Shown here in pieces: positions 44,385 through 52,995 of a DNA stretch of 64,000 bases. The DNA is from Iodobacter ciconiae (GTDB lineage: Bacteria; Pseudomonadota; Gammaproteobacteria; Burkholderiales; Chitinibacteraceae): positions 2,852,001 to 2,916,000 of the forward strand of contig NZ_CP034433.1 of the NCBI RefSeq assembly GCF_003952345.1, written 5' to 3'. Within the stretch, counting starts at the first letter, position 1, and every line of letters starts with the position of its first letter. The translations under genes and the position numbers were made by a program. Below the pieces are notes generated by a model. It saw only the letters and a list, made by a program, of their open reading frames with translations, ran no database searches and had not been told where the DNA came from.

Positions 44385-44868
44385 GGCAACTCGCAGCAAT
44401 AAATGCTGCAATCTCTGCAGCTTGGTTAAGATCGAAAACAGGCAGAGAACTATCCGGCGAACAATCACTGGCAATCGCAATAATGTGCGGGTCCTCTATG
44501 GCAGGGTAATCAGTACGACGCACTTCTATTTTGGGAATAGCAGCCATTTTAAAGCCTTCAACCAAAACAAGATCCACCGGTACCAGGCGAGCCAGCAGCT
44601 CAGTAAGTGGCTGATCCCCATCATGCAGCAAAGCAAAACCCTGAGGCGAGGCCAACAATACTTCACCTGCACCCGCAGCACGAAAACGTGAAGTGTCTTT
44701 GCCTGCCGGCTCAAATTGCACATGATGGTGGGTATGCTTGATGACGCTAACCAAAATCCCCAGCGCAGCCAATTCTGGCAATAGCTTTTCAATCAGAGTG
44801 GTTTTGCCACAGCCCGACCAGCCGGCGATTCCCAAGACGTACGGAATATGCGTTTTAATAGCAACCAA
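44371..44868 (-). CDS. mobB: MobB, GTP-binding molybdopterin-guanine dinucleotide adapter
   Basis: 165 residues, P-loop GTPase-like. Walker [19 protein letters not shown] at the N-terminus, [20 protein letters not shown] and [19 protein letters not shown] are MobB hallmarks. The start is TTG 44868, immediately after the carbonic anhydrase stop; no ATG gives a full domain. It aids MobA-dependent GMP attachment. Confidence 0.92.
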   Translation of the reverse strand: MVAIKTHIPYVLGIAGWSGCGKTTLIEKLLPELAALGILVSVIKHTHHHVQFEPAGKDTSRFRAAGAGEVLLASPQGFALLHDGDQPLTELLARLVPVDLVLVEGFKMAAIPKIEVRRTDYPAIEDPHIIAIASDCSPDSSLPVFDLNQAAEIAAFIAASCHAGF

Positions 44869-45537
44869 TTAAATCTCGATTAAAAAATCCTGGGAGGGCA
44901 AAGCACTTACCAGCGGTTGAAATTGCCCGCTTTCTCTATTAAAGCCAAGTAAGGCGCCGTGTTCAAAATCAAAAAACCAGCCATGCAAACTAAGAGCGTC
45001 CATACCTAAGCGCGCCTTAATCCATGGAAAAGTTTCCAGATTATTTAAAGAATCCCGAATGGCTTCCAGCTCACAAGCACGGTAACGGGCCGCCTGATCA
45101 CCATCTGGCAACTGCTGTAAAACACGCTCTTTTGCTTTGCTGGCGATATGAATCCAGCGCCCCAAGAAATCATCTTTATCAACAATATCCGCACTATCCA
45201 TCAACGCTTTAATCCCGCCACAGTGACTATGCCCCAGCACAACAATACGGCTCACATTAAGCACAGTAACAGCGTATTGCAATGCTGCAGATACCCCTTG
45301 ATTGGTAGTCCCCTGCTCAAAAGGAGGAACCAGATTAGCCACATTGCGAATAATAAACATCTCGCCAGGCGCGCATTGGGTCAAAATAGCAGGGTCAACC
45401 CGGGAATCACAGCAGCCTATCAACACGGTCGTTGGTGTCTGGCCTGCACGTAAACGGTCAAACAAAGCGGTTTCGCCAGCAAAATACTGCTGCTGGAAAT
45501 CGCGAAAACCTTCAATAAACTGATGCAAATCGGCCAT
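44869..45537 (-). CDS. Beta-class carbonic anhydrase
   Basis: 222 residues. The zinc ligands are seen in GCCDSRVDP (Cys, then Asp-Arg dyad) and GHSHCGGI (His, Cys). Other family text: NVANLVPPFEQ and GVSAALQYAVTVLNV. It interconverts CO2 and bicarbonate in the cytoplasm. It abuts mobB, with which it is probably cotranscribed; no functional link to the cofactor pathway is known. Confidence 0.94.
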   Translation of the reverse strand: MADLHQFIEGFRDFQQQYFAGETALFDRLRAGQTPTTVLIGCCDSRVDPAILTQCAPGEMFIIRNVANLVPPFEQGTTNQGVSAALQYAVTVLNVSRIVVLGHSHCGGIKALMDSADIVDKDDFLGRWIHIASKAKERVLQQLPDGDQAARYRACELEAIRDSLNNLETFPWIKARLGMDALSLHGWFFDFEHGALLGFNRESGQFQPLVSALPSQDFLIEI

Positions 45538-45693
45538 AAGGGTTAACCCGTAAAAGAGACGGGCTGATTATCCACCACTCTGAGCTATAAATCGCATTTC
45601 CCTGTAAAAATTACATAGAAAATTTGTCAGCTTATGCTCTTTTTATGGATCATCCTCCACTCAAAGCACGTATATATCTGCATCCAAATTGAA

Positions 45694-45716
45694 AATGGCC
45701 AGCATTGCCGGCCATT
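45694..45716 (-). terminator. Terminator-like hairpin after the parvulin gene
   Basis: AATGGCC / GGCCATT arms around a 9-base loop, 30 bases beyond the parvulin stop; on the minus strand it is followed by TTCAATTTGG. Weak T-run. Confidence 0.5.
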
Positions 45717-45745
45717 GATGACTTACACCAAAGCAAACCTAAAAA

Positions 45746-46489
45746 CTATGCCGCCGCCGGCTCTGCAGCTGGCAAAGTGTAACCTTCGATTTTGGCAGCA
45801 TTCACTAGCGTTTGCAGGTACTGATTCATGGCACGGCGAGTAGCAATATTGCTTAAAAACTCAGCCAGCTTTTCTTTTACTTCGTCAAAAGCAACGGTCG
45901 CACCAGCCACTTTCTCGCCCGCACGAATAATATGTAAACCAAACTGAGTTTCTACCAAATCGGCAGCAACTTCACCCGCGTTCAGGCTAAACACAGCATG
46001 TTCAAATTCCGGCACCATCTGACCGCGACCAAACTGGCCAAGATCACCGCCCTGCTGGCCTGACGGGCAAGCGGAATGTTCACGGGCCAGCTCTGCAAAT
46101 TTTCCCGGATTTGCTTTTACGTCAGCTAATACTGCACTAGCCGTTTCACGAATGGCATCCAAAGATACCTCATCACTAGGCTTGAATAAAATATGGCTGC
46201 CTTCAACCATTTCGCCACGCACAAAAGATTGCGGATTATTGTCGTAATACTCCTGACAAGCTACCTCATCTGCATCGGTTATTTTGACTTCTGTTTGCAG
46301 CAGTAAACCGATGGTTTCTTCCGGAGTAGCGGCCTCAATCGTCAAAGAAGCGGCACGTTGCAACAAGAGTTCACGCAAAATCAACTCTTGAATCGTTGCA
46401 TCCAACATAGATGGCGCATCTTGATGGTGCTGACTTTCGGCCTCAATCATTGCATCGGTAATTTCAACGCCATTAACAGTGATACTCAT
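45746..46489 (-). CDS. PpiC/parvulin-type peptidyl-prolyl isomerase (NifM-like)
   Basis: 247 residues from the second of two adjacent ATGs (46489), which has AAGGA five bases upstream. No signal peptide, so cytoplasmic. An N-terminal chaperone-like helical part (about 1-115) precedes a rotamase domain: GSHILFKPSD, HSACPSGQQGGDLGQFGRGQMVPEFEHAVF and TQFGLHIIRAGEKVAG. This matches NifM/SurA-like parvulins that help fold or mature particular client proteins. No nif genes are present. Confidence 0.88.
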   Translation of the reverse strand: MSITVNGVEITDAMIEAESQHHQDAPSMLDATIQELILRELLLQRAASLTIEAATPEETIGLLLQTEVKITDADEVACQEYYDNNPQSFVRGEMVEGSHILFKPSDEVSLDAIRETASAVLADVKANPGKFAELAREHSACPSGQQGGDLGQFGRGQMVPEFEHAVFSLNAGEVAADLVETQFGLHIIRAGEKVAGATVAFDEVKEKLAEFLSNIATRRAMNQYLQTLVNAAKIEGYTLPAAEPAAA

Positions 46490-46595
46490 CATATTCCTTG
46501 AAGGCTGGTTAAGAAACTGAAATGGGGGCTGAATTCGCAATTTCCAGCCCCCTGATCAAATTCCTTTCCTGCCTTTAAGCTGCACTTGATCGTCA

Positions 46596-47330
46596 TTAAA
46601 AAAGCCCTACATGCAGCTCATCAAACCAGTTAATAAAGCGCTCAACATCCTCCCCCACATACACCGATCCATGTTGCGGGCAGATCATATCGATTTTCAA
46701 ACTGGCGGCTTTTTCACACCACACTCGCTTCGCGCTGTTTGATCCCATCCAGCGCTTATGAAACCCTTCGGCAAATCGAATATGACGGTCAAAATCGCTG
46801 ACAAATAAATCACTATTACTCTCTGGCAGCAACGCTGCACCTACATCTCCTGAAAATAAAATCTGTGCCTTAAGATCATAAAGATGAAAATTACCCGAAG
46901 AATGCAAATAATGGGCAGGAATGGCACTCAAATGCGCACTACCCACCACAATTTCACTCCCCTGATCGGGAATAGACATCATGGTATTCGCCGAGCCACC
47001 AAAATGGGGAACAAAAGATGCCCATAAACCAGAGATATGGCATTTCATTTCCGGATTAAACTCTAACCACAGTGCCAAAGAAGAAATTACATCAGGATCC
47101 TGATGTGATGAGAAAATACTATGAATGAGCCGAGGATCAATCACCGTACTCACTGCCGAAAACACGGCGGGAAAAACCTCCAGCCCCCCGGGGTCGGTAA
47201 TAAGAGCTTCACAACCATTGCTGATCACGTATTCGTTGGTATCGATTAAATGACTGGGGCGATCTGGATCACGCGAAATAGCAAACCAGCGATGATCATC
47301 CTGCTCAAATAATATTTGTGCTTTTTTCAT
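46596..47330 (-). CDS. ODP-type diiron metallo-beta-lactamase-fold protein (oxygen-sensor-like)
   Basis: 244 residues with an MBL fold like flavodiiron proteins but without the flavodoxin domain. Diiron ligands are visible: His76, Asp78 and Asp80 in SSHQDPDV (where flavodiiron enzymes have H-x-E-x-D), then His in IPAHYLHSSG, bridging Asp in LFSGDVGAAL, and His in CPQHGSVY. This is the stand-alone ODP family, one member of which in Treponema denticola senses O2/Fe for chemotaxis. Its start overlaps the chemoreceptor-like gene by four bases, supporting a shared role. Confidence 0.85.
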   Translation of the reverse strand: MKKAQILFEQDDHRWFAISRDPDRPSHLIDTNEYVISNGCEALITDPGGLEVFPAVFSAVSTVIDPRLIHSIFSSHQDPDVISSLALWLEFNPEMKCHISGLWASFVPHFGGSANTMMSIPDQGSEIVVGSAHLSAIPAHYLHSSGNFHLYDLKAQILFSGDVGAALLPESNSDLFVSDFDRHIRFAEGFHKRWMGSNSAKRVWCEKAASLKIDMICPQHGSVYVGEDVERFINWFDELHVGLF

Positions 47331-47920
47331 CTCATCTTCCCTGAAATACGTCGTAGTTCTTCCAGCCTGGGCACAATAGAATCCACTTTTCTAGCGAAAT
47401 CATTCGATAATTCGGCCAATACATTGGAATGCTCACCCGAATAAGCAGATTCGATCCGGGCTGCCCGTGCAATCACCACTCCAAATACACAAGCTTGATA
47501 AGCTTCATCGACATATTCAACAAGGCGCTGATGTACCACACGTAAGCGTTCGGAATAATCATCGGCGGCCTTACGGTTACGTCGCAGCGTTTCTGCGAGA
47601 TATGTGGCATTTTCAGCAGAGAGCCCCGAAGTCTGAGCCAGCATCTGGTTGCGCCGCTCTTGTGTCATGCTGTGCGACGACTCAGCCAGCATATCCTGGC
47701 TTGCATTACTCAACCGGCTCATGCTGCCTTGCAATTGCAAAGATAGCTCACGTAATTCGCCCGAAATGATTCCAAACCCCCGGGCCATCCGCCCAGCCCT
47801 TTTGGCCAGTAAAATAGCATTTAAGCCCATTAAATTAATTTCAAAGCAATTCCAAATCACCATCTTGATATTTTCATTAATTAAAACTGTGTTTTGCAAT
47901 TCAGCAGCGATATCCGCCAT
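47327..47920 (-). CDS. Stand-alone chemoreceptor-like helical protein
   Basis: 197 residues, no membrane span. The middle of the N-terminal third reads FEINLMGLNAILLAKRAGRMARGFGII, then SGELRELS, matching the methyl-accepting chemotaxis signalling helix (NAxxEAARAGExGxGFxVVAxEVRxL) with several changed residues. The rest is coiled-coil-like (NATYLAETLRRNRKAADDYS). Too short for a full four-helix signalling hairpin of a standard receptor, so it may be a reduced or derived one. It precedes and overlaps the ODP gene. Confidence 0.7.
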   Translation of the reverse strand: MADIAAELQNTVLINENIKMVIWNCFEINLMGLNAILLAKRAGRMARGFGIISGELRELSLQLQGSMSRLSNASQDMLAESSHSMTQERRNQMLAQTSGLSAENATYLAETLRRNRKAADDYSERLRVVHQRLVEYVDEAYQACVFGVVIARAARIESAYSGEHSNVLAELSNDFARKVDSIVPRLEELRRISGKMR

Positions 47921-48238
47921 GAGCCAATCTCCGCACTGCCCGTCCCTAATAACGAGCCATTTCTTTATAGATCACTAAGTCGTTGGAAAGAAGAGCGAGT
48001 GCTAATCAATATAAAAACTGACAAACAACATAAGATCAGCCAAGCTCTATTTATATTTGATTCACAGCTGGGTTAGCTACCATTTTGGAGATGAACCTAT
48101 AAATTAAAATGGCTAAACATGCAGTTTATTAAACAGGCAGCAGTATCAGACAAAAAAAATGGGCCTTCCGAAGAAGGCCCATTTTTTATAAAGAAAAGAC
48201 GAAAATACCTAGCCTCATCTTACTTTTCAATCAAAAAA
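47921..48238. other. Interval between the chemoreceptor-like gene and the TolC gene
   Basis: About 320 bases; contains the terminator of the downstream TolC gene and presumably the promoter for the chemoreceptor-like/ODP pair. No gene is seen. Confidence 0.5.
48156..48186 (-). terminator. Rho-independent terminator after the TolC-family gene
   Basis: About 13-bp arms AAAATGGGCCTTC / GAAGGCCCATTTT around a CGAA (minus strand TTCG) tetraloop, with T-runs on both sides. A strong terminator by rule, 53 bases beyond the TolC gene stop. Confidence 0.92.
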
Positions 48239-50050
48239 TTAGTAGGCTTTACCACTTGTTACTTTCTCTGCCTTAATTTTCCACTGCCCGCCCTGCTTTA
48301 CCATTTCCAAAGTTTTATGCACCGCATCGGTGTAATCCTTAGACTTATAACTTTGCTCAAAGCTGGCTTCAGCCTGGGTTTCATTAATTTGCTTCAGCTG
48401 CATTTTATCCAGCGTAATACTCAGATTGCCCTGTTTAGCGATGCGGCTACGGCGAAATTCTTTCCATTTATCAACACTCATGCCATTGCTTGGCACAAAG
48501 CTGTTTGCATAAAACACCAGGTAATCATCAACCCGTTTCTCTGCCCATGCTTTCGACCATTTATCTACCAGATCATTACCAAACTGCACCAGATCTTTGT
48601 TAACGGGCGCACTGAGCGCCTCAGGTACCGCAATAGGTGCTAAAGGCGGACGATTAGCCATTACGCCCTCCCTATCCATCACATATGCCTCTGGCATCTC
48701 TGCACTACAACGAATACGCTCATCATCCAGCTGACTATCGTCCAGATCTTCCGGTACAGCAGCCTCAAGCGGAGCAAGTTTCAGAGCAGCAAGAATCTGG
48801 TGAGTCTGAGTTAAAACGCCCGCTTCCGAAGTTTTTAAATCGTAAACGGCAGCAACAACCGCACGCTTGGCTGTAAATAATTCGTTTTCAGTATCTAAAA
48901 GATCCAGCAAAGTGCGCTGACCAATATCAAACTGCTTACGATAGGCATCGCGAGATTTCTCAGTAGAAAGTTGGTGCTGATCAAGGAACTTCATTTGTTC
49001 ATTCAGCCGGCGTACGTCATTCCAGGCAATTTGCGTAGTTTGGCGAATATCACGACAGGTTTTATCACGTAACTCATAAGCAGAGTTCAGCTTTTCTACC
49101 GCGCCACGTATACGTGCGCTGTCACGGCCTCCACTAAATAAGTTGTAATTTAAATTGAGCTGAATCGTACGGTCCTGAAAAGTACCGCTGATATTGTCCC
49201 GATCGCGATCAATAGCCTGCCTTGCAACAAGCTCCAGCTTGGGATAATTATTGGATTTACGTGTTTCAGCGTCACTGCGTGCAGAACGGATGTTAGATAC
49301 AGCAGCCAGAAAACTAGGATTCTGCTTCAAAGCCGTTGCTAAAACAGCACTGCCTTCCTTAGGCAGCGCTGCTCGAAGATCCTGAGCAGGAGCCAAAGTT
49401 GCAGCAGGTGCTTCGCCCACAATACGCTGAAAACGTGCAGATACATCGTGTAAATTTGATAAATCTGTCAACCAGTTAGACTCGGCCAAAGCCAAGCGCC
49501 CTGAAGCCTGCTCCAGATCGACCCGGCGACCAACACCCGCTTTAACCCGCTCTTCGATCTGGCCTAGAATTTCTTTATGTAGTGCATAGTTATCCTGAGC
49601 AAGAGCTACCAATTCGCGATACCGCAACACATCCTGGTACGCACGGACGCTCTCATAAGCAATCTGATCGGACGAAGAAAGTAATTCGTAATAGCGGGTC
49701 AGTCTTGCATAGCCTAAGCGCTGAACTTCATTACTTGTAGCAAAGCCATCAAATAGCATTTGGCGCAAAGACAACGTGGCACCGGGATGGTTGAAACCAC
49801 CGGTATCACCGCTAGGGCGCATTTGCCACTCGCGGCCAGCATAAGCTTGAAAATCTACCTGTGGCAAATAACCTCCACGAGCAGCAGAAACATCCTCAGT
49901 AGAAGCACGGAACTCAAACCAGCGAGCACGTAATTCCGGATTGTTTGTAATGGCCCGCTCGGCCGCTTCCTGCAAAGTAGCAGGCGCTGCAGCATGTACT
50001 CCCATTGCACTCAATGCCAAAGTAACGGCAAAGCAAAGTTTCAGATTCAT
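48239..50050 (-). CDS. TolC-family outer-membrane protein with NTF2-like C-terminal domain (LapE-like)
   Basis: 603 residues with a signal peptide (to AHA, about 21). Residues about 22-440 are a TolC/OEP channel: AAERAITNNPELRARWFEFRA, the pseudo-repeat VEKLNSAYELRDKTCRDIRQT and FDIGQRTLLDLLDTENELF, the last a TolC hallmark. A charged, Pro-rich linker follows (about 440-495). Residues about 496-603 look like an NTF2-like (SnoaL/Cds6-C type) domain: VDKWSKAWAEKRVDDYLVFYANSFVP and GGQWKIKAEKV. It lies beside lapG, lapD and the giant adhesin, so it should be the outer-membrane pore of the adhesin's type I secretion system, in which the adhesin stays anchored. Genes for its ABC and adaptor partners are not in the window. 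Confidence 0.88.
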   Translation of the reverse strand: MNLKLCFAVTLALSAMGVHAAAPATLQEAAERAITNNPELRARWFEFRASTEDVSAARGGYLPQVDFQAYAGREWQMRPSGDTGGFNHPGATLSLRQMLFDGFATSNEVQRLGYARLTRYYELLSSSDQIAYESVRAYQDVLRYRELVALAQDNYALHKEILGQIEERVKAGVGRRVDLEQASGRLALAESNWLTDLSNLHDVSARFQRIVGEAPAATLAPAQDLRAALPKEGSAVLATALKQNPSFLAAVSNIRSARSDAETRKSNNYPKLELVARQAIDRDRDNISGTFQDRTIQLNLNYNLFSGGRDSARIRGAVEKLNSAYELRDKTCRDIRQTTQIAWNDVRRLNEQMKFLDQHQLSTEKSRDAYRKQFDIGQRTLLDLLDTENELFTAKRAVVAAVYDLKTSEAGVLTQTHQILAALKLAPLEAAVPEDLDDSQLDDERIRCSAEMPEAYVMDREGVMANRPPLAPIAVPEALSAPVNKDLVQFGNDLVDKWSKAWAEKRVDDYLVFYANSFVPSNGMSVDKWKEFRRSRIAKQGNLSITLDKMQLKQINETQAEASFEQSYKSKDYTDAVHKTLEMVKQGGQWKIKAEKVTSGKAY

Positions 50051-50245
50051 ATTTTTAATCCCATGTAATTCACAAGTAATATTTTTTATGCACCAGCTAA
50101 TTGAGCTGGATTATCTTTTTCATAATAACCGACAGGGTAACACCTTACCATTGTTCTTTCTGCCTTTATATTTATAATTGTAAGTTGGACAATTCTGGTG
50201 AATTAAACCACTATAAATGAATAGCTTTTAAAACCATCCAGACTG

Positions 50246-50929
50246 ATGCCACAACGCACCTCCCATCACTTACATATAAAAACAGTATGGCTTTTAGCCC
50301 TACTGTCTTTCGTATTGCATGCGGCCTCTAACCTTGATTTTGATCGCTTACAAAAATCACTGGTACAGCGCTGGGGACAAATACCTGTTCGTTTATTTAG
50401 TGACTGGCAAGTCCTTATTACTGAAGCACGCAATGCCTCTGAAGCCGACAAACTAAAACGCATTAATGATTTTTTTAATCGTCGGGTTCAGTTTAGCGAT
50501 GACCCCAGCACATGGAATGCCCCCGACTATTGGGCCACCCCGCTAGAAACCATAGGTAAAGGCGCGGGAGATTGCGAGGATTTCGCAATTATTAAATATT
50601 TCAGCCTAAAAGAACTAGGAGTTGCCAAAGAAAAACTCCGACTTACTTATGTTAAAGCTAAAATCGGTGGTAGTTCAAGTAATGTCAGCCAAGCACATAT
50701 GGTCTTAACTTACTACTCAAGTGCGGATGCAGAACCTTTAGTTCTGGATAATTTACTTAACGATATCCGCCCGGCTTCCCGCCGCCCTGATTTAACACCT
50801 GTATTTAGCTTTAATAGTGATGGCATTTTTACAGGAGCAGCAGCCCAGCCAACTGGCCCGGTTGATAAATTATCCCGCTGGAAAGATTTAATTACCAAAA
50901 TGAAAGCAGAAGGATATGAAACAGATTGA
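50246..50929 (+). CDS. lapG: LapG, periplasmic adhesin-releasing cysteine protease
   Basis: 227 residues with an N-terminal signal peptide. It belongs to the bacterial transglutaminase-like cysteine protease family. The catalytic triad is Cys110 (GAGDCEDFAI), His151 (SQAHMVLTYY) and Asp168 (LVLDNLL), with the adjacent acidic residues that bind Ca2+ (DCED). It cleaves LapA-type adhesins after TAA in a TAAG motif near the N-terminus; the adhesin in this window carries that motif. It is followed 96 bases later by lapD, its c-di-GMP-controlled inhibitor. Confidence 0.95.
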   Translation: MPQRTSHHLHIKTVWLLALLSFVLHAASNLDFDRLQKSLVQRWGQIPVRLFSDWQVLITEARNASEADKLKRINDFFNRRVQFSDDPSTWNAPDYWATPLETIGKGAGDCEDFAIIKYFSLKELGVAKEKLRLTYVKAKIGGSSSNVSQAHMVLTYYSSADAEPLVLDNLLNDIRPASRRPDLTPVFSFNSDGIFTGAAAQPTGPVDKLSRWKDLITKMKAEGYETD

Positions 50930-51025
50930 GCACTTAGTGTTGTGTGACCCGATAAAGTGCAAACTTATTTAATTCAATGGGCGTTGAAAGTCTGAATAAA
51001 TGCCCAGCTCTAGCAAGGAAATACC

Positions 51026-52945
51026 ATGTCACTCTTTCGCCAGCTCTGGATGATGATTATTCTGGCTACCCTGGTGGCCTTTATCGGAAGCTTTATTGTA
51101 AGCGTTTACACCGCTCGCGGTTATTTAGAGCAACAGCTATTTACTCAAAGTAATGATAATGCGTCGTCTTTAGCACTGTCAATGTCACAGCAAAGCAAAG
51201 ATCCGGCCACTATTGAGCTCAATGTATCCGCCTTATTTGATACCGGGCACTTTGAATTAATCCGGTTTAGCGACAACCATGGAAAAACACTGGTCGAGCG
51301 CAAAAATAACGATAAAGCCGATGGGGTACCTAATTGGTTTGTGCAGACATTCTCCCTACAAATTGCCTTTGGTAAAGCCCAGGTTAGCGATGGCTGGAAG
51401 CAGGCTGGCACGGTCACCGTCGTCGCGCACTCACGCTTTGCTTATCAGGCCTTATGGGAAGGAGCAATGCGCCTGTTTGTCTGGATTATTGGTGCAGGCT
51501 TGGTCTGTGGTGCGGGCTTACAACTATTGCTGAACTGGGTAAAAAAACCCATCACTCAAATGGTAGAGCAGGCTGAAGCAATTAGTGAACGCCGTTTTAT
51601 TACTATTCCAGAGCCACGCTATAAAGAATTAAAAAGTGTTGTAAACGCCATGAATACCATGGTTAGCCGCGTTAAGACTATGTTTTCCGAGCAAGCTGCC
51701 CGCATTGATGCTCTGCGTAGCGAAGCCAATAGGGATGCCCTTACCCAATTACCTAACCGCAATTTTTTTATGGGACGTTTATCTCAAGCCCTAGAAGATG
51801 ACGAGGCAGCACCAAACGGAATTTTACTCATTATGCGCCTGCATAATCTGGCAGAAGTAAACCGGCGTTTAGGGCGGGAAAGAGCAGATCAATTTTTGCA
51901 AATGGCAGCAGGGCAATTAGCTTCTTTAACAGGCCAAGAACCGGATCGCTTGGTTGCCCGCCTAAATGGCGCAGATTTTGCGTTGCTGGCTCCCGGTTTA
52001 GATCGCCAACAAGGCCTCGATTTAGCGAAAGAACTTCACCAGGGCTTGGCAGAGCTTCGCCAGCACGAGCTAACCGATGCGGATGATTTAGCGGCAATTG
52101 GCATTGCAACGTATCAACATAATGACAGCATCAGCCAATTATTGGCCGGTACAGATCAAGCGCTTGCCCAAGCTGAAAGCAGTGGAGCCAACGGCACAGG
52201 CCATGTCAGCAGTGCCAGCGCAAATCAGGCCCTACCCGCGCAGGACTGGCAACCTTTGCTTCAAAAAGCATTTAAAAATCATAATTTTGAATTAGCTTCG
52301 TTTCCGGCAATTTTAATTGATGGCCAACCATTGCATCGCGAATTATTGCTGCGCCTACGCCATCCGGAAACAAAAGAATTACTTACAGCAGGCACATTTA
52401 TGCCCTTTATTAGCCGACTGGGCATGAGCAGTATTCTGGACCTGGAATCTGTACGGCTTGCCTGCGCGGAACTCAAATTACACGAAGCTCAACTGGCGGT
52501 TAACTTAGAAGCTAAATCAATTGCAGATGAGCAATTTATTGAATCGCTGCTTAGCATATTGCAACAACATAAACATTCTGCAAGTCGCCTGTGGTTTGAA
52601 GTGAATGAATTTGGTTTTAGAGATGAAATTACCGCACTGGCTAACTTTGCCCAGAAAGTACGCCCATTAGGCTGCAAAATTGGGATTAAACACTTTGGCC
52701 GCCATTTCGGCAGTATTCCTCAGCTTTATGAATTGCAGCTTGATTACCTTAAAATTGACGGTAGTTTTATTCAAGCAATTGATCAACATCTGGGTAATCA
52801 GAATCTGGTTAAAGCCATTACCGGTATCGCTTCCGGCCATGGTCTACTCACGATTGCCGAACGGGTGCAAACTAAGAATGAATGGGAAATGCTTAAAACA
52901 CTGGGAATTAACGGCTTAAGTGGCCCAATTGCCAGTGCCCCTTAA
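51026..52945 (+). CDS. lapD: LapD, c-di-GMP receptor controlling LapG
   Basis: 639 residues. N-terminal helix (about 6-28) and a periplasmic LapD/MoxY-type domain (to about 155), second helix (about 156-178), HAMP, degenerate GGDEF (about 225-385, with RLNGADFALL in place of RxGGDEF) and degenerate EAL (about 410-635, with ELLLRLRHPE in place of EAL). Loss of both signatures means it should bind but neither make nor break c-di-GMP. When it binds the signal, its periplasmic domain sequesters LapG. An AAGGAA site precedes the start. It converges on the adhesin gene, separated by a two-way terminator. Confidence 0.95.
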   Translation: MSLFRQLWMMIILATLVAFIGSFIVSVYTARGYLEQQLFTQSNDNASSLALSMSQQSKDPATIELNVSALFDTGHFELIRFSDNHGKTLVERKNNDKADGVPNWFVQTFSLQIAFGKAQVSDGWKQAGTVTVVAHSRFAYQALWEGAMRLFVWIIGAGLVCGAGLQLLLNWVKKPITQMVEQAEAISERRFITIPEPRYKELKSVVNAMNTMVSRVKTMFSEQAARIDALRSEANRDALTQLPNRNFFMGRLSQALEDDEAAPNGILLIMRLHNLAEVNRRLGRERADQFLQMAAGQLASLTGQEPDRLVARLNGADFALLAPGLDRQQGLDLAKELHQGLAELRQHELTDADDLAAIGIATYQHNDSISQLLAGTDQALAQAESSGANGTGHVSSASANQALPAQDWQPLLQKAFKNHNFELASFPAILIDGQPLHRELLLRLRHPETKELLTAGTFMPFISRLGMSSILDLESVRLACAELKLHEAQLAVNLEAKSIADEQFIESLLSILQQHKHSASRLWFEVNEFGFRDEITALANFAQKVRPLGCKIGIKHFGRHFGSIPQLYELQLDYLKIDGSFIQAIDQHLGNQNLVKAITGIASGHGLLTIAERVQTKNEWEMLKTLGINGLSGPIASAP

Positions 52946-52958
52946 ATTAATCAACCAC

Positions 52959-52993
52959 AAAAAAGGCCAGCGGTTCATCTGCTGGCCTTTTTT
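52959..52993. terminator. Bidirectional terminator between lapD and the adhesin gene
   Basis: Arms AAAAAAGGCCAGC / GCTGGCCTTTTTT with a 9-base loop, and A/T runs on both sides, directly between two convergent genes. A typical two-way intrinsic terminator. Confidence 0.93.
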
Positions 52994-52995
52994 GT

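Noticed and set aside
48000..48643. Plus-strand frame of about 174 codons overlapping the end of the TolC-family gene
   Set aside because: Antisense to the real gene and passes through its terminator; no domain seen.
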